From the IMG/VR virus record IMGVR_UViG_3300021959_000171, positions 1 to 34,979 of that record: a stretch of DNA of 34,979 nt, one strand, 5' to 3'. Numbering within the stretch: position 1 is the stretch's first letter; each line of letters begins with the position of its first letter. Of this stretch, positions 14,036 through 22,200 are shown piece by piece. Under the pieces are notes generated by a model. It was given only the letters and a program-made list of their open reading frames with translations. It had not been told where the DNA came from and did not search any database. The translations under genes were made by a program, and so were the position numbers. Source of the DNA: a virus.

Positions 14036-15187
14036 CTACGATGTAAACACGGGGTTAAATCCAGCTCCGCTCATGAATACTCCATTGGATTGGTCATTAG
14101 GCCCACCAATTTGAGTTGAGAAAGTAATGTCTACAGTCTTGTTAGACCCAATACTAGAAGAGAAAGATTGGCTGTCAATTTTCAGACCTTTCATTTTGTA
14201 TTGTATAGCTTCATCTCCTGCAGTATCGTTTACTGTAATTGTAGCCTCTTGAACACCAGAGTTAAGGATGTCAGCTAAGTTTGCGGCTTGAGTATTAGCT
14301 ACAATGGCGCTAATGTTAAGTGTCGCATTAACAGGGAAATCAACCTCTCTGGCAAATGGGAATCGGCTACCAAGTCTATCAATAGGAGTCCTTGAAAGGG
14401 GGAGGGAGATAGAAGCGCTTTGGACATGAGCGCCGTCTGTGCCAGAAAGTATTACTAGAGATTCTCCGTCAACGTTACCGAGTCCTAGAGTAACATCTCC
14501 TGGACGCAATGCCGTAATAGGACCGCCTTTAGAATCGATCCCTCCGTCTTGAGTTGGGTTTGGAAGCACAATAACATTAGTGAGAGAATCCCCATTTTCC
14601 TGATTAACTGCTGGGCTAGCAAAACCACTTCCGCTTGTAGAAGACAACATGTTAGCTCCCTCTACTGTGACATTGACTGTGGGTAGAGAACCAACAGAAA
14701 GATCGACGCTATAATCACTAACGTAACAGTTACCTACACCAATAACGGTATCATTTGTGTCAAGTTTTTGAGATGGATCTTTGTTCAAGTCTTCTCCATC
14801 AGGAGAAGTTGTGATGAAAAAGTTCGCCCCAGAACTAGAAGTCAAGTGACCAGAAGCGAAGTTTCCACTACTTAATTCTGCAGAATTAGCGAATCTTTGG
14901 CTGCTTGTTGCTGTACCAGTATGCTGAACAAAAAAGCCTAGCGCCCTTTCGTTAAATCCATCTGTCAGGTAATAACTAAAGTCAAGGCTAACAGTAGGTG
15001 GATCAAGAACCAAGGAGTCAATCCTTGCTAAGTCTCCAAATTGATTAACATCTTGACGATTAATAGTGAAGCTATAGTTAGCACTCTGAACACGGTTTAG
15101 CTGTTCGTGAGATGCTGCGCTTCCCGAAGAGGCTACATTACTAACATATAAGCCTTCTGATTGGTAAATTACTCTGTTTCTTGCCAT
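14036..15187 (-). CDS. tail-tube-like protein (paralogue 2 of 4), likely main tail tube
   Basis: This 383-residue protein is Ser/Thr/Gly/Val-rich and beta-rich. It shares segments with three other proteins here: QSANYSFTINRQDVNQFG near the N-terminus, PPTVSLDFSYYLTDGFNERA next, NCYVSDYSVDLSVGSLPTVN in the middle, and SLPLSRTPIDRLGS before the C-terminal third. It follows three neck-type genes in the same transcript, the usual place for the tail-tube gene, so among the four it is the best candidate for the main tube subunit. Its leader resembles those of scaffold and capsid, suggesting high expression. There is no membrane segment or signal peptide. Confidence 0.6.
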   Translation of the reverse strand: MARNRVIYQSEGLYVSNVASSGSAASHEQLNRVQSANYSFTINRQDVNQFGDLARIDSLVLDPPTVSLDFSYYLTDGFNERALGFFVQHTGTATSSQRFANSAELSSGNFASGHLTSSSGANFFITTSPDGEDLNKDPSQKLDTNDTVIGVGNCYVSDYSVDLSVGSLPTVNVTVEGANMLSSTSGSGFASPAVNQENGDSLTNVIVLPNPTQDGGIDSKGGPITALRPGDVTLGLGNVDGESLVILSGTDGAHVQSASISLPLSRTPIDRLGSRFPFAREVDFPVNATLNISAIVANTQAANLADILNSGVQEATITVNDTAGDEAIQYKMKGLKIDSQSFSSSIGSNKTVDITFSTQIGGPNDQSNGVFMSGAGFNPVFTS

Positions 15188-15207
15188 AATTAAAGATTCT
15201 TTATTTT

Positions 15208-15216
15208 GTTTACAGT
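15208..15216 (-). promoter_or_regulatory. ACTGTAAAC leader element before the tail-tube-like gene
   Basis: Read on the minus strand, ACTGTAAACAA lies 22 bases before the ATG at 15187 and is followed by AAAGAATC and TTTAATT. The same order of blocks precedes the internal scaffold ATG at 10090, and a looser form precedes the capsid ATG. Confidence 0.35.
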
Positions 15217-15237
15217 TTTAATATTAAAATATGAAAT

Positions 15238-16089
15238 TTATTGGAAGCGATATCTATATTGTTCTATGTCAAAATCTACAAATCCGACATAAAGCTCATT
15301 CGCAAGGACATTCCTAGTCCTATCTGTTAATTTTGAGGTTTTTACTTTCTCTATACAGAACTTAGTTTCCCCTTGGTAGTCTTCTGCTAGACCTGTATAA
15401 TTAAAGCTCCCTCCTTTTAGATCTCCAAGTTCTGTGATTGGGTAGCCTGACATTGGTATAGCCGCAATCACTTCATCTACTGAATCCATAAAGATAGACA
15501 TGACTCCATCTAATTGGTATGTGTCCTCTGCGAGAACAACAGCTTTAGCTTGGACTTTTGTTTCTTGCATACCTCCAAGAGCAAATGGGCTATTCTCTGC
15601 TTGAGAAACAGACAGGAAAATAGCAGGTACTACGTCATCATAAGGCTCAATATACGTAAGTGGGCCAGACGGAAGTCTTGAATTAACAGTGTATTTGTTT
15701 TCTACTATTAAGTCATCTTCTGTATCATTGGTCAGATAAATATTAAAATCTTTTACCGCGAACTCCCCTGTGACAGTCATACTTGTATCACTACCAGAAA
15801 ATAAAGCTCTGCCATTTTCGAAATCAAAAACCACGCCGTTATCTCGACCTGATGTACCAGCCCCCACCACTGAAACCCCTGTAGGTATAACAGCTCCAGA
15901 AATTGATGAATCTGTTACCCATTGTTTATAAGGGCTTCCATAAGCCACATATCTAGAATCTAATCTGGGGTCAGCATAATTAAATAGCTCCCCAGTCTTA
16001 TTACTGTAAGCTTCACCTTTCTTAAGTAAGAAATTATCAAACCACAAAAAGAAAGATGAGGTTAGTTTATGTTGGAATTGTTCAATCAT
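15238..16089 (-). CDS. putative tail completion/terminator protein
   Basis: This 283-residue protein begins MIEQFQHKLTSSFFLWFDNF and is otherwise a beta-rich, Gly/Asp/Val-rich virion-type protein without cysteine clusters or catalytic motifs. Its ATG overlaps the stop of the gp10-like gene as ATGA, a sign of translational coupling. In the canonical order (head closure, neck, tail completion, tube) it stands just before the tail-tube candidate, so a role in terminating or joining the tail tube is inferred from position. I see no family motif. It is larger than typical tail terminators, so it may carry an extra domain. Confidence 0.5.
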   Translation of the reverse strand: MIEQFQHKLTSSFFLWFDNFLLKKGEAYSNKTGELFNYADPRLDSRYVAYGSPYKQWVTDSSISGAVIPTGVSVVGAGTSGRDNGVVFDFENGRALFSGSDTSMTVTGEFAVKDFNIYLTNDTEDDLIVENKYTVNSRLPSGPLTYIEPYDDVVPAIFLSVSQAENSPFALGGMQETKVQAKAVVLAEDTYQLDGVMSIFMDSVDEVIAAIPMSGYPITELGDLKGGSFNYTGLAEDYQGETKFCIEKVKTSKLTDRTRNVLANELYVGFVDFDIEQYRYRFQ

Positions 16090-16670
16090 TTCAAGTCTTC
16101 AAATCTTTTTCGGTATTTTCTTATTAAAGCAGATATATAAGGTCTGTTTTGGAATCTACCGCTTCTTACTTTGTTTACACGACTTTGGACTGCAGCTCCC
16201 GATCTTCCTCCACTTTTCCTTAATAAGTAACCTAAACCTGATAATCCTCTTTCTATACCTTCAGCCCAACTTCTTCCAGAAGCCCAAGGCAATGGCGTGA
16301 CTGCGAATATATCTTGTGCAGTCGGTAGAGATACATCAAATTCTACGCCTATTTCTGTTTTTCTGACCTCTTGTTTATAATTTATCTGTGTTCCTTCTAA
16401 TAATTGTAATATAGGTGTTATTGGTTGTTCACCCGAATCAAACCCTATAAATGCAAATAAATTACTAACCCCGCCCAAAGTGCCACTTATATTTGTAGCT
16501 CCCGATCCCTCTAAAAGCTCCAGAGTGACTGAATCAGTCAAAAACTCTTTAAGCATCTCATCTTTGATTTTTTTAAACTCTTTACGGACTTCTTTTTCAA
16601 AGTCTCTACGTACAGCTTTTGGGAGCTGCCTTTTTAAAGCATTCTGAACATCTATAGGTAGTTTAGCCAT
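16086..16670 (-). CDS. HK97 gp10-like neck/tail completion protein
   Basis: The 194-residue protein has a strongly basic, amphipathic N-terminal helix region (RQLPKAVRRDFEKEVRKEFK), a central beta-rich part with Gly-rich turns, and a basic C-terminus (PYISALIRKYRKRFEDLK). This plan, including a C-terminal NRPYISALIRK-type segment (compare the common RPFLRPA motif), is typical of HK97 gp10-like neck proteins. It lies between two other neck-type genes, directly after its upstream neighbour with no gap and overlapping the downstream start by four bases. It probably joins head and tail. Confidence 0.55.
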   Translation of the reverse strand: MAKLPIDVQNALKRQLPKAVRRDFEKEVRKEFKKIKDEMLKEFLTDSVTLELLEGSGATNISGTLGGVSNLFAFIGFDSGEQPITPILQLLEGTQINYKQEVRKTEIGVEFDVSLPTAQDIFAVTPLPWASGRSWAEGIERGLSGLGYLLRKSGGRSGAAVQSRVNKVRSGRFQNRPYISALIRKYRKRFEDLK

Positions 16671-17138
16671 TTATTCTGTTGGGCTAAGGACGAAAGTATA
16701 GAACTGGTTAGAGGTGAAACCTCTAGGTTTACCATCGCTTTCTATTATAAACATTGTTCCATCGAACTCAACCCTACGTGCCTCGTTCAGATAGTTATAT
16801 CCATCTACTTTGACTACTATTCTAACTGTACCATCAGATACTACCACTTTGTTTTGAGTGCCAGCTTGATCTGCTGGGCCATCATCTGTCAGATACGATG
16901 TATCCATGTCATCATAATATATACGAGCTTGAAACGTTTGGGATTCTGTAGTATATTCTACTGAGCTATCAGAGCCAGTATTAGTCCTTCCATACAAAGA
17001 GTTCCAAGAACTATTAGACGCTATGAGAGTTTTCTTAGCATTCTTATAAACTGTTATAGTTCGCGCAAATGTAGTATGCAAAGTGTCAGCTAAGTTCTGA
17101 ACTTTTGTTATTTGATCGCTTGATAAAAAACCTGCCAT
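16671..17138 (-). CDS. putative head-closure (neck) protein
   Basis: This 155-residue protein opens the minus-strand cassette. An N-terminal helix (LSSDQITKVQNLADTLHTTF) is followed by a beta-rich body: TITVYKNAKKTLIASNSSWN, QTFQARIYYDD, VVVSDGTVRIVVKVDG and RRVEFDGTMFIIESDGKPRG. The pattern matches small beta-barrel head-closure proteins of siphoviruses, which seal the portal after packaging. The call rests on fold style, length and place before a gp10-like gene. An AGTGTAAAA element and a TATAAATA sequence lie just upstream, so transcription of the cassette probably starts here. Confidence 0.5.
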   Translation of the reverse strand: MAGFLSSDQITKVQNLADTLHTTFARTITVYKNAKKTLIASNSSWNSLYGRTNTGSDSSVEYTTESQTFQARIYYDDMDTSYLTDDGPADQAGTQNKVVVSDGTVRIVVKVDGYNYLNEARRVEFDGTMFIIESDGKPRGFTSNQFYTFVLSPTE

Positions 17139-17144
17139 GTTGAT

Positions 17145-17163
17145 TTTTACACTATTATTTATA
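17145..17163 (-). promoter_or_regulatory. candidate promoter of the minus-strand neck cassette
   Basis: On the minus strand TATAAATA (17163-17156), identical to the T4 late promoter box, is followed immediately by the AGTGTAAAA element (17153-17145; they share bases 17156-17153 only by adjacency), whose core ends 8 bases before the ATG at 17138. The divergent plus-strand gene starts at 17183, so this 44-base gap must serve both directions. Confidence 0.5.
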
Positions 17164-17182
17164 TAATAAGATAGGTTTAAGG

Positions 17183-17470
17183 ATGAACGCTAAAAAAAAT
17201 TTGGAAAAGTTGTCTAATGATGAGATTTCTAGGCTTTTCAAGATGATGCTAATGTTGGTTGAAGATATGAAGAAAGACCATGATTTTCATTATGAGAAGC
17301 TTTATAAAAATATCCCAAAGAAGTATCATCCAATTATAGATACCGCAGATCACTTTACCCCTGATAAGGCTGATTGGATTCGAAAAAGAATTTTAGATTG
17401 CGGCAATGAATCTATTAGAAATTTGTGTTCTAGAATCGATAATTATCAGGTAAGTTTTACATTTAAATAA
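17183..17470 (+). CDS. hypothetical protein opening the tail module
   Basis: This 95-residue protein is helical and charged (LSNDEISRLFKMMLMLVEDM, then DHDFHYEKLYKNIPKKYHPI). It has two cysteines but no zinc-binding arrangement. It starts 45 bases from the divergent neck cassette and is followed after 11 bases by the chaperone-like gene. AAGG sits a few bases before the ATG, one of the few near-Shine-Dalgarno sequences here. I do not recognise it. Its place suggests either a tail assembly factor or a small regulatory protein. Confidence 0.55.
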   Translation: MNAKKNLEKLSNDEISRLFKMMLMLVEDMKKDHDFHYEKLYKNIPKKYHPIIDTADHFTPDKADWIRKRILDCGNESIRNLCSRIDNYQVSFTFK

Positions 17471-17481
17471 GGAAAAAGGTT

Positions 17482-18237
17482 ATGGCATTTAAAGAATTAT
17501 ACTCATTCACAATCGACGAAGAAAAGGAAGTCGATAAAGTAACTAAGAGGAAAAACAAAAAAACTGGTGAAGAGACTACTGTTACTAAAAAAGTAAAAAA
17601 GAAAGTCCCTGTTCAAGTTAAACTTAAACGTCCTTCTCGTAGAGATCTTGAAGAAGCTGAGCTTGAATACTCGGTGGAAATGAGCCGCTGTGTAAAAAAA
17701 GGCATTTTAACCAAAGCTATGCTTTACAAAAAGTATAGCGATACTGGTGGAGTTTGGAGTGAAGACGATGCGAAAGATTACGGCATACTCTATAAAGATA
17801 TATTCGATATCCAAAACGAATATGTGAGACTTGAGACTATCGAGGAAAAAACAGACAAACAGAAGGAAAGAATTGAGGCTCTAAAAGAAGAGCTGGCGAC
17901 AAAGAAAAGGAAGATTGTTGATTCTGAGACTTCCATGCAGTCTTTGTTTGATCATACTGCGGATACTAAAGCTCAAAACCGTTTGCTTTTGTGGTATACC
18001 CTCATGCTAACTCATGTTCAATATGAAGATGATGAAAATCCAAAACCTTATTTTATAGGTGATGATTTTGAGAAAAAAATAGATGATTACTACCTTAAGG
18101 AAGATGAGTCTTCTGATTTCTATGGTTTGCTAGTTAAAAAAGTTACTACAATTCTAGCATTTTGGTTCTTTAACCAAGCTTCTACTCCTGAAGAGTTCAA
18201 TCAACTCATTGAAGATGTTGAAAATGGTGAGGTTTGA
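17482..18237 (+). CDS. tail assembly chaperone-like protein (first of pair)
   Basis: This 251-residue protein lies two genes before the tape measure, where tail assembly chaperones are found. It begins with a basic region (TKRKNKKTGEETTVTKKVKK) followed by a helical body with a coiled-coil stretch (IEEKTDKQKERIEALKEELA) and ends in an acidic tail, EDVENGEV. The gene ends in TGA overlapped by the TTG start of the next gene. Chaperone pairs are often linked by -1 frameshifting. Here no classical slippery heptamer is present, and a stop two codons before the TTG closes the downstream frame, so stop-start coupling is more likely. Confidence 0.5.
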   Translation: MAFKELYSFTIDEEKEVDKVTKRKNKKTGEETTVTKKVKKKVPVQVKLKRPSRRDLEEAELEYSVEMSRCVKKGILTKAMLYKKYSDTGGVWSEDDAKDYGILYKDIFDIQNEYVRLETIEEKTDKQKERIEALKEELATKKRKIVDSETSMQSLFDHTADTKAQNRLLLWYTLMLTHVQYEDDENPKPYFIGDDFEKKIDDYYLKEDESSDFYGLLVKKVTTILAFWFFNQASTPEEFNQLIEDVENGEV

Positions 18238-19211
18238 AAGAAGAGTTCTATATCTCTTTAGTTGGTGAAGCTTTCGATGGTTATACGGAAGCTTTATTCA
18301 ATGATTCTTATATTTATATAAAACATATAAGTATAAGGGATCAGAGGTATTTGCATAAATATTACGAAAAGTATAAAGAGCTGGCTTTATCTAGAGGTTT
18401 AGAATTAGAAAAAGACAGAATTTCTTATGTATTAGAAGAAGAAATATGGGACGCAGAAAGTGATTTAAAAATAGCTTCTTTAGAAAAAGAGGTAGAGAAT
18501 TTAAAAATAAGCGTAAAACATTTAAATTTAAGATCCCAAAGAGAACAATTAGAGAAGACTATTTTCGAAAGATCTCAAGAATTATATAAGCTAAAATCTG
18601 ACAGGAGTGAAGTAATAGGTCAAACTGCCGAAGACTATGCTACCTCAAGAAGCAGCGATGAAATATTAAGATTTTTAATCTTTAAAAATAAAGAACTTAC
18701 TGAACACTTGTATTCTGAAGAGGAATTCGGTGAACTAGAGACTTGGGAAATTTTAAAGCTTACCCAGTTACAAAATGATATCACAGAACGTATTTCTGAT
18801 GACAATCTCCAGAAAGCCGTTCTAAGACCTTTCTTTAGTATGTATCTTTCTCTGTGTGAAGATTGTGGATCGTTTTACAGGAAGCCTATTACTGAATTAA
18901 CCATCTACCAATTAAGGGTCACTTTGTTTGGTAGGATGTTTCATAATATTTTTCAGTATACAGAAGATATACCAGATGATTATCGTCAAGATCCTGAGAA
19001 GTTAATAGCTTATTCTTCTTCAAAGAATCAGAGTTCAAGTTCAACTGGAATAAGGGATGATGCATCAGGTTCAGTTTTGTTTGGGGCTACTAAAGAAGAT
19101 GTAGAAGATATAGGTGGAGTTCAAGGCGTTTCTCTGGCAGAAGAAGCTAAAAAGCACGGTGGTCAACTAGATATGACACAAATGATGCGATTAGCTGGGC
19201 ATGATGTGTAA
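18234..19211 (+). CDS. tail assembly chaperone-like protein (second of pair), TTG start
   Basis: This 325-residue protein lies directly before the tape measure. No ATG is available near the N-terminus; the start is TTG at 18234, which overlaps the previous stop as TTTGA. It has a helical N-terminal half with a coiled coil (IASLEKEVENLKISVKHLNL) and a compact middle (PFFSMYLSLCEDCGSFYRKP, then TELTIYQLRVTLFGRMFHNI). The C-terminus is Ser-rich and likely disordered, ending LDMTQMMRLAGHDV. Role as a chaperone that keeps the long tape measure soluble is inferred from position. Confidence 0.5.
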   Translation: MKEEFYISLVGEAFDGYTEALFNDSYIYIKHISIRDQRYLHKYYEKYKELALSRGLELEKDRISYVLEEEIWDAESDLKIASLEKEVENLKISVKHLNLRSQREQLEKTIFERSQELYKLKSDRSEVIGQTAEDYATSRSSDEILRFLIFKNKELTEHLYSEEEFGELETWEILKLTQLQNDITERISDDNLQKAVLRPFFSMYLSLCEDCGSFYRKPITELTIYQLRVTLFGRMFHNIFQYTEDIPDDYRQDPEKLIAYSSSKNQSSSSTGIRDDASGSVLFGATKEDVEDIGGVQGVSLAEEAKKHGGQLDMTQMMRLAGHDV

Positions 19212-19216
19212 ATCTT

Positions 19217-19225
19217 TGTGTAAAT
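19217..19225 (+). promoter_or_regulatory. TGTGTAAAT leader element before the tape-measure gene
   Basis: TGTGTAAATA has its GTGTAA core ending 21 bases before the ATG at 19245. TGTAAATA differs from the T4 late promoter box at one base. Confidence 0.4.
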
Positions 19226-19244
19226 ACATTAAAGGTTCACGGAT

Positions 19245-22200
19245 ATGCCAATAAAAATACCAGTAGTACAAACAGGATTAGAAGCCAGCATTCAGGCAGC
19301 AGCTCAAAAAGCTGGGAAAAGCCTAAAGATTAATATGGGCAGTGGGGCCAAAAGTATTGAGGGACTATCTCAACCTTTGGGCCGTATTACAGGTAAGGCT
19401 GATCAGTTTACTAAATCTATGGAAGCTGCTAATGCTCGCGTGTTAGCATTTGGAGCTTCTGTTGGTGTACTTTCTGCAGTTACCAGAGGATTTCAAAATT
19501 TAGTTGTAACTACAATAGAGGTGGAAAAATCTCTAGCCAGTATTAATTCAATTTTAGGAACTAGTGACAAACAATTAAAGGATTTCGGTAAAACTATTTT
19601 TGATGTTGCCAAGAATACTGAACAATCATTCGATACAGTTGCAAATGCTGCTTTAGAGCTTAGCCGTCAAGGTTTGTCTGCTGAAGAAGTTCAAAAAAGA
19701 CTAAGTGACTCTTTAATATTAACCCGATTATCTGGTTTGGGTGCATCTGAAGCTGTTGCTGGATTAACTGCAGCTATTAACTCTTTTAACAAAGAGGGTC
19801 TTAGTAGTGCAGAAGTATTAAATAAATTATCTGCTGCTGCTGTATCTGCCGCTGTATCTGAAAGAGACTTGATTGAAGGTATTAAACGATCAGGTTCTGT
19901 TGCTGTTCAAGCTGGAGTTTCATTTGATGAATTGATCGGAGTTATAACAGCAGTTCAGAAAACAACAGCGCGAGGTGGCGCTGTTATTGGTAACTCTTTC
20001 AAAACTATATTTACTCGTATTCAGAGTATAGAAAAGTTGGAAACAATGCAGAATTTGGGAGTCCAAGTAACTGATGCTAGTGGACAAGTTTTAGGAGCTA
20101 CAAAGCTCATTCAAAATCTAGCTAAAGTTTTAGGAGACTTACCTGATGCAAAGAAACTACAAATCGCGGAAGGTTTAGTTGGTAAATTCCAAATTGCCCC
20201 TTTCTTAGCTATTTTAGAAGATTACAATAAAGAAACCTCCACAGCCATAGAAGTAACAAAAACGGCTTCTTCTGCTTTTAATGAAGCTTATTCTCGGAAT
20301 ATAGCTTTAAATGACACACTATCTGCTTCTATAAATAAAGCTACAGTAAACTTAAAAGAATTAGCTAATACTTTAGGTGAAATAGGAGTTACTGATAGTC
20401 TTAAAAATCTTTTAGGATTTTTTAATAGCTTAGTTGGTGACATTAAAGAAGTATTAGATGGAGAGGGTGTTGGTGGTGATATGGCTAGAGGGATAGTCAA
20501 AGGTATAAGCTCTGTTATTAGCGGTCCTGGGTTAGCTATATTTGGAGCTATCATTCTTAAACTTACCGCTGATCTTGCTAGATTCGGTGTTGGGTCTTTA
20601 AAAACATTTTTTGGTTTAAATAAAGCCGCACAACAACAAGCTACATTACAAGGCCAGATAGCTTCTACCCTACTGGGTAATGAAGGTATTCAAAAAGCGA
20701 TTTTAAATATAGAAAATCAACAAATAAGTGCTGAACAGAAGAAAGTATTACAGACTAAATTCTTTACTACAGCTTTAAATGAGCAATTGTCAGTAATGAC
20801 TAAGATGCAGTCTATTGCCACTAGAGTAGCTCCTGGGGTCATGCGTGGTACTAGAGGAGGTAGAGGTCGCGCTGCTGGAGGATTTATTCCTAATTACAAT
20901 GCTGTAGCTGGTTATGGATCAGAAAGATCAGATATCAGTAAAGGCGTAGGAGGCGCTCCTTCTTCAGCTAGACCAGTCACTATACCAAACTTTAATTTTG
21001 GAGGTGGACAAAAAGGGACAATGGTCGCTAACAGCAGCGAATATATAGTTCCAAACTTTGCAGGAGGTGACGGATCTGCAATTTTTAATCAAAATATGGT
21101 TTCCTCTATGGGCCTTCCCGCAGGAGCTAGGAAAATTGGAGCGGCTGGAGGCTATATACCTAATTTTGCTAAGACTGATCCTAAGTCTAAGTTCATAGAT
21201 TTTGCCGCTATGATCGTACCTCAAAAAAGAGGTAGAACTACTGCTAAAGGGAAATTTGGAGCAAATACATTTGAATTCCCAGTCTATGGTATAGATGCCG
21301 CAGGAGAAAAAGCTAGAGAAGAAAAAGAATTAAAAAATAGGATAGGTAAATATGCTATAAGCTTATCAAAATCTGAGGCTAAAAGTATGACGGGTGGTAA
21401 ACCTACATCTGGGAAAATTAATAAATTAGGTAACCAAGGCGCAATCGGTAGTTTAGCAGGTGCGGTTTTCGAAACCGCACTTAGTGCATTACTTAAAAGC
21501 CCAGACTTTGATTTCGGAGAAACAGGGACTTTTGATTATGTAGGTCGTAAAGCTGTAGATAACATATCGCAAATATCGCCATCTTTAAAAGGGTCCAAAG
21601 TTAATTATTTAGAAGCTAAAATAGGGTCTAACTATAAAAGTAATAATAGTATGGCCAAAAAAATTGTTGCTTTTTTTGGTAATAATCCTACAGGGAAAAA
21701 AGTTACTAGCCCAGCTCTTCAACAATTAACGGCAGGAGCAAACAAAGCGCAAGGAGGGCTTTCAGGCGCTAGCAGTGTGAAATCTAGCTTAGGTTTGTCT
21801 ACACGGGGTAGAACACCGACTTCAGCTGCAGGTTATATCCCTAATTTCGCTGGTGGATTAGGAGATGCAATAGCTAGAGAGTCTGCTGCAGGATTGCCAA
21901 TCAACCAGATTAGGATTAATCAAGACTCTAGTTTAAAGAACGCTGGTAACCCAATGGGGTTAGCTATCACTAACACTAGAGACGAACCTACTGGAGCTAT
22001 ACCAAACTTTGCTGATGGCATGAAGATAGGCGGAAGCGGATTTGCAGCGTCAGGAGTCGGACCCCGAACACCTGATCCTCCTAAACTCGCAGGATCGCTT
22101 TCGAATTTAACAAAATCTGTTAACCAATCTACAAAATCTATTAAAGCTACAACTCAAGCTAATAACAATAATGTAAAAGGCCAAAGAGATATGCTTGGTG

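Larger units (their letters stand above)
20871..22010 (+). repeat. six IPNF-type motifs in the tape measure
   Basis: The motif reads AAGGFIPNYN (residue 543), VTIPNFNFGG (578), EYIVPNFAGG (600), AAGGYIPNFA (633), AAGYIPNFAG (861) and GAIPNFADG (917). The core is (I/V)PN(F/Y), usually preceded by small residues plus Tyr/Phe and followed by Ala. Four copies lie within 95 residues before the nuclease-like domain and two after it. They could be short structural anchors or processing sites; neither is shown. Confidence 0.85.

Noticed and set aside
18190-18240. Classical -1 frameshift site between the chaperone-like genes
   Set aside because: No X-XXY-YYZ heptamer is present and a stop in the -1 frame at 18228 blocks earlier shifts.
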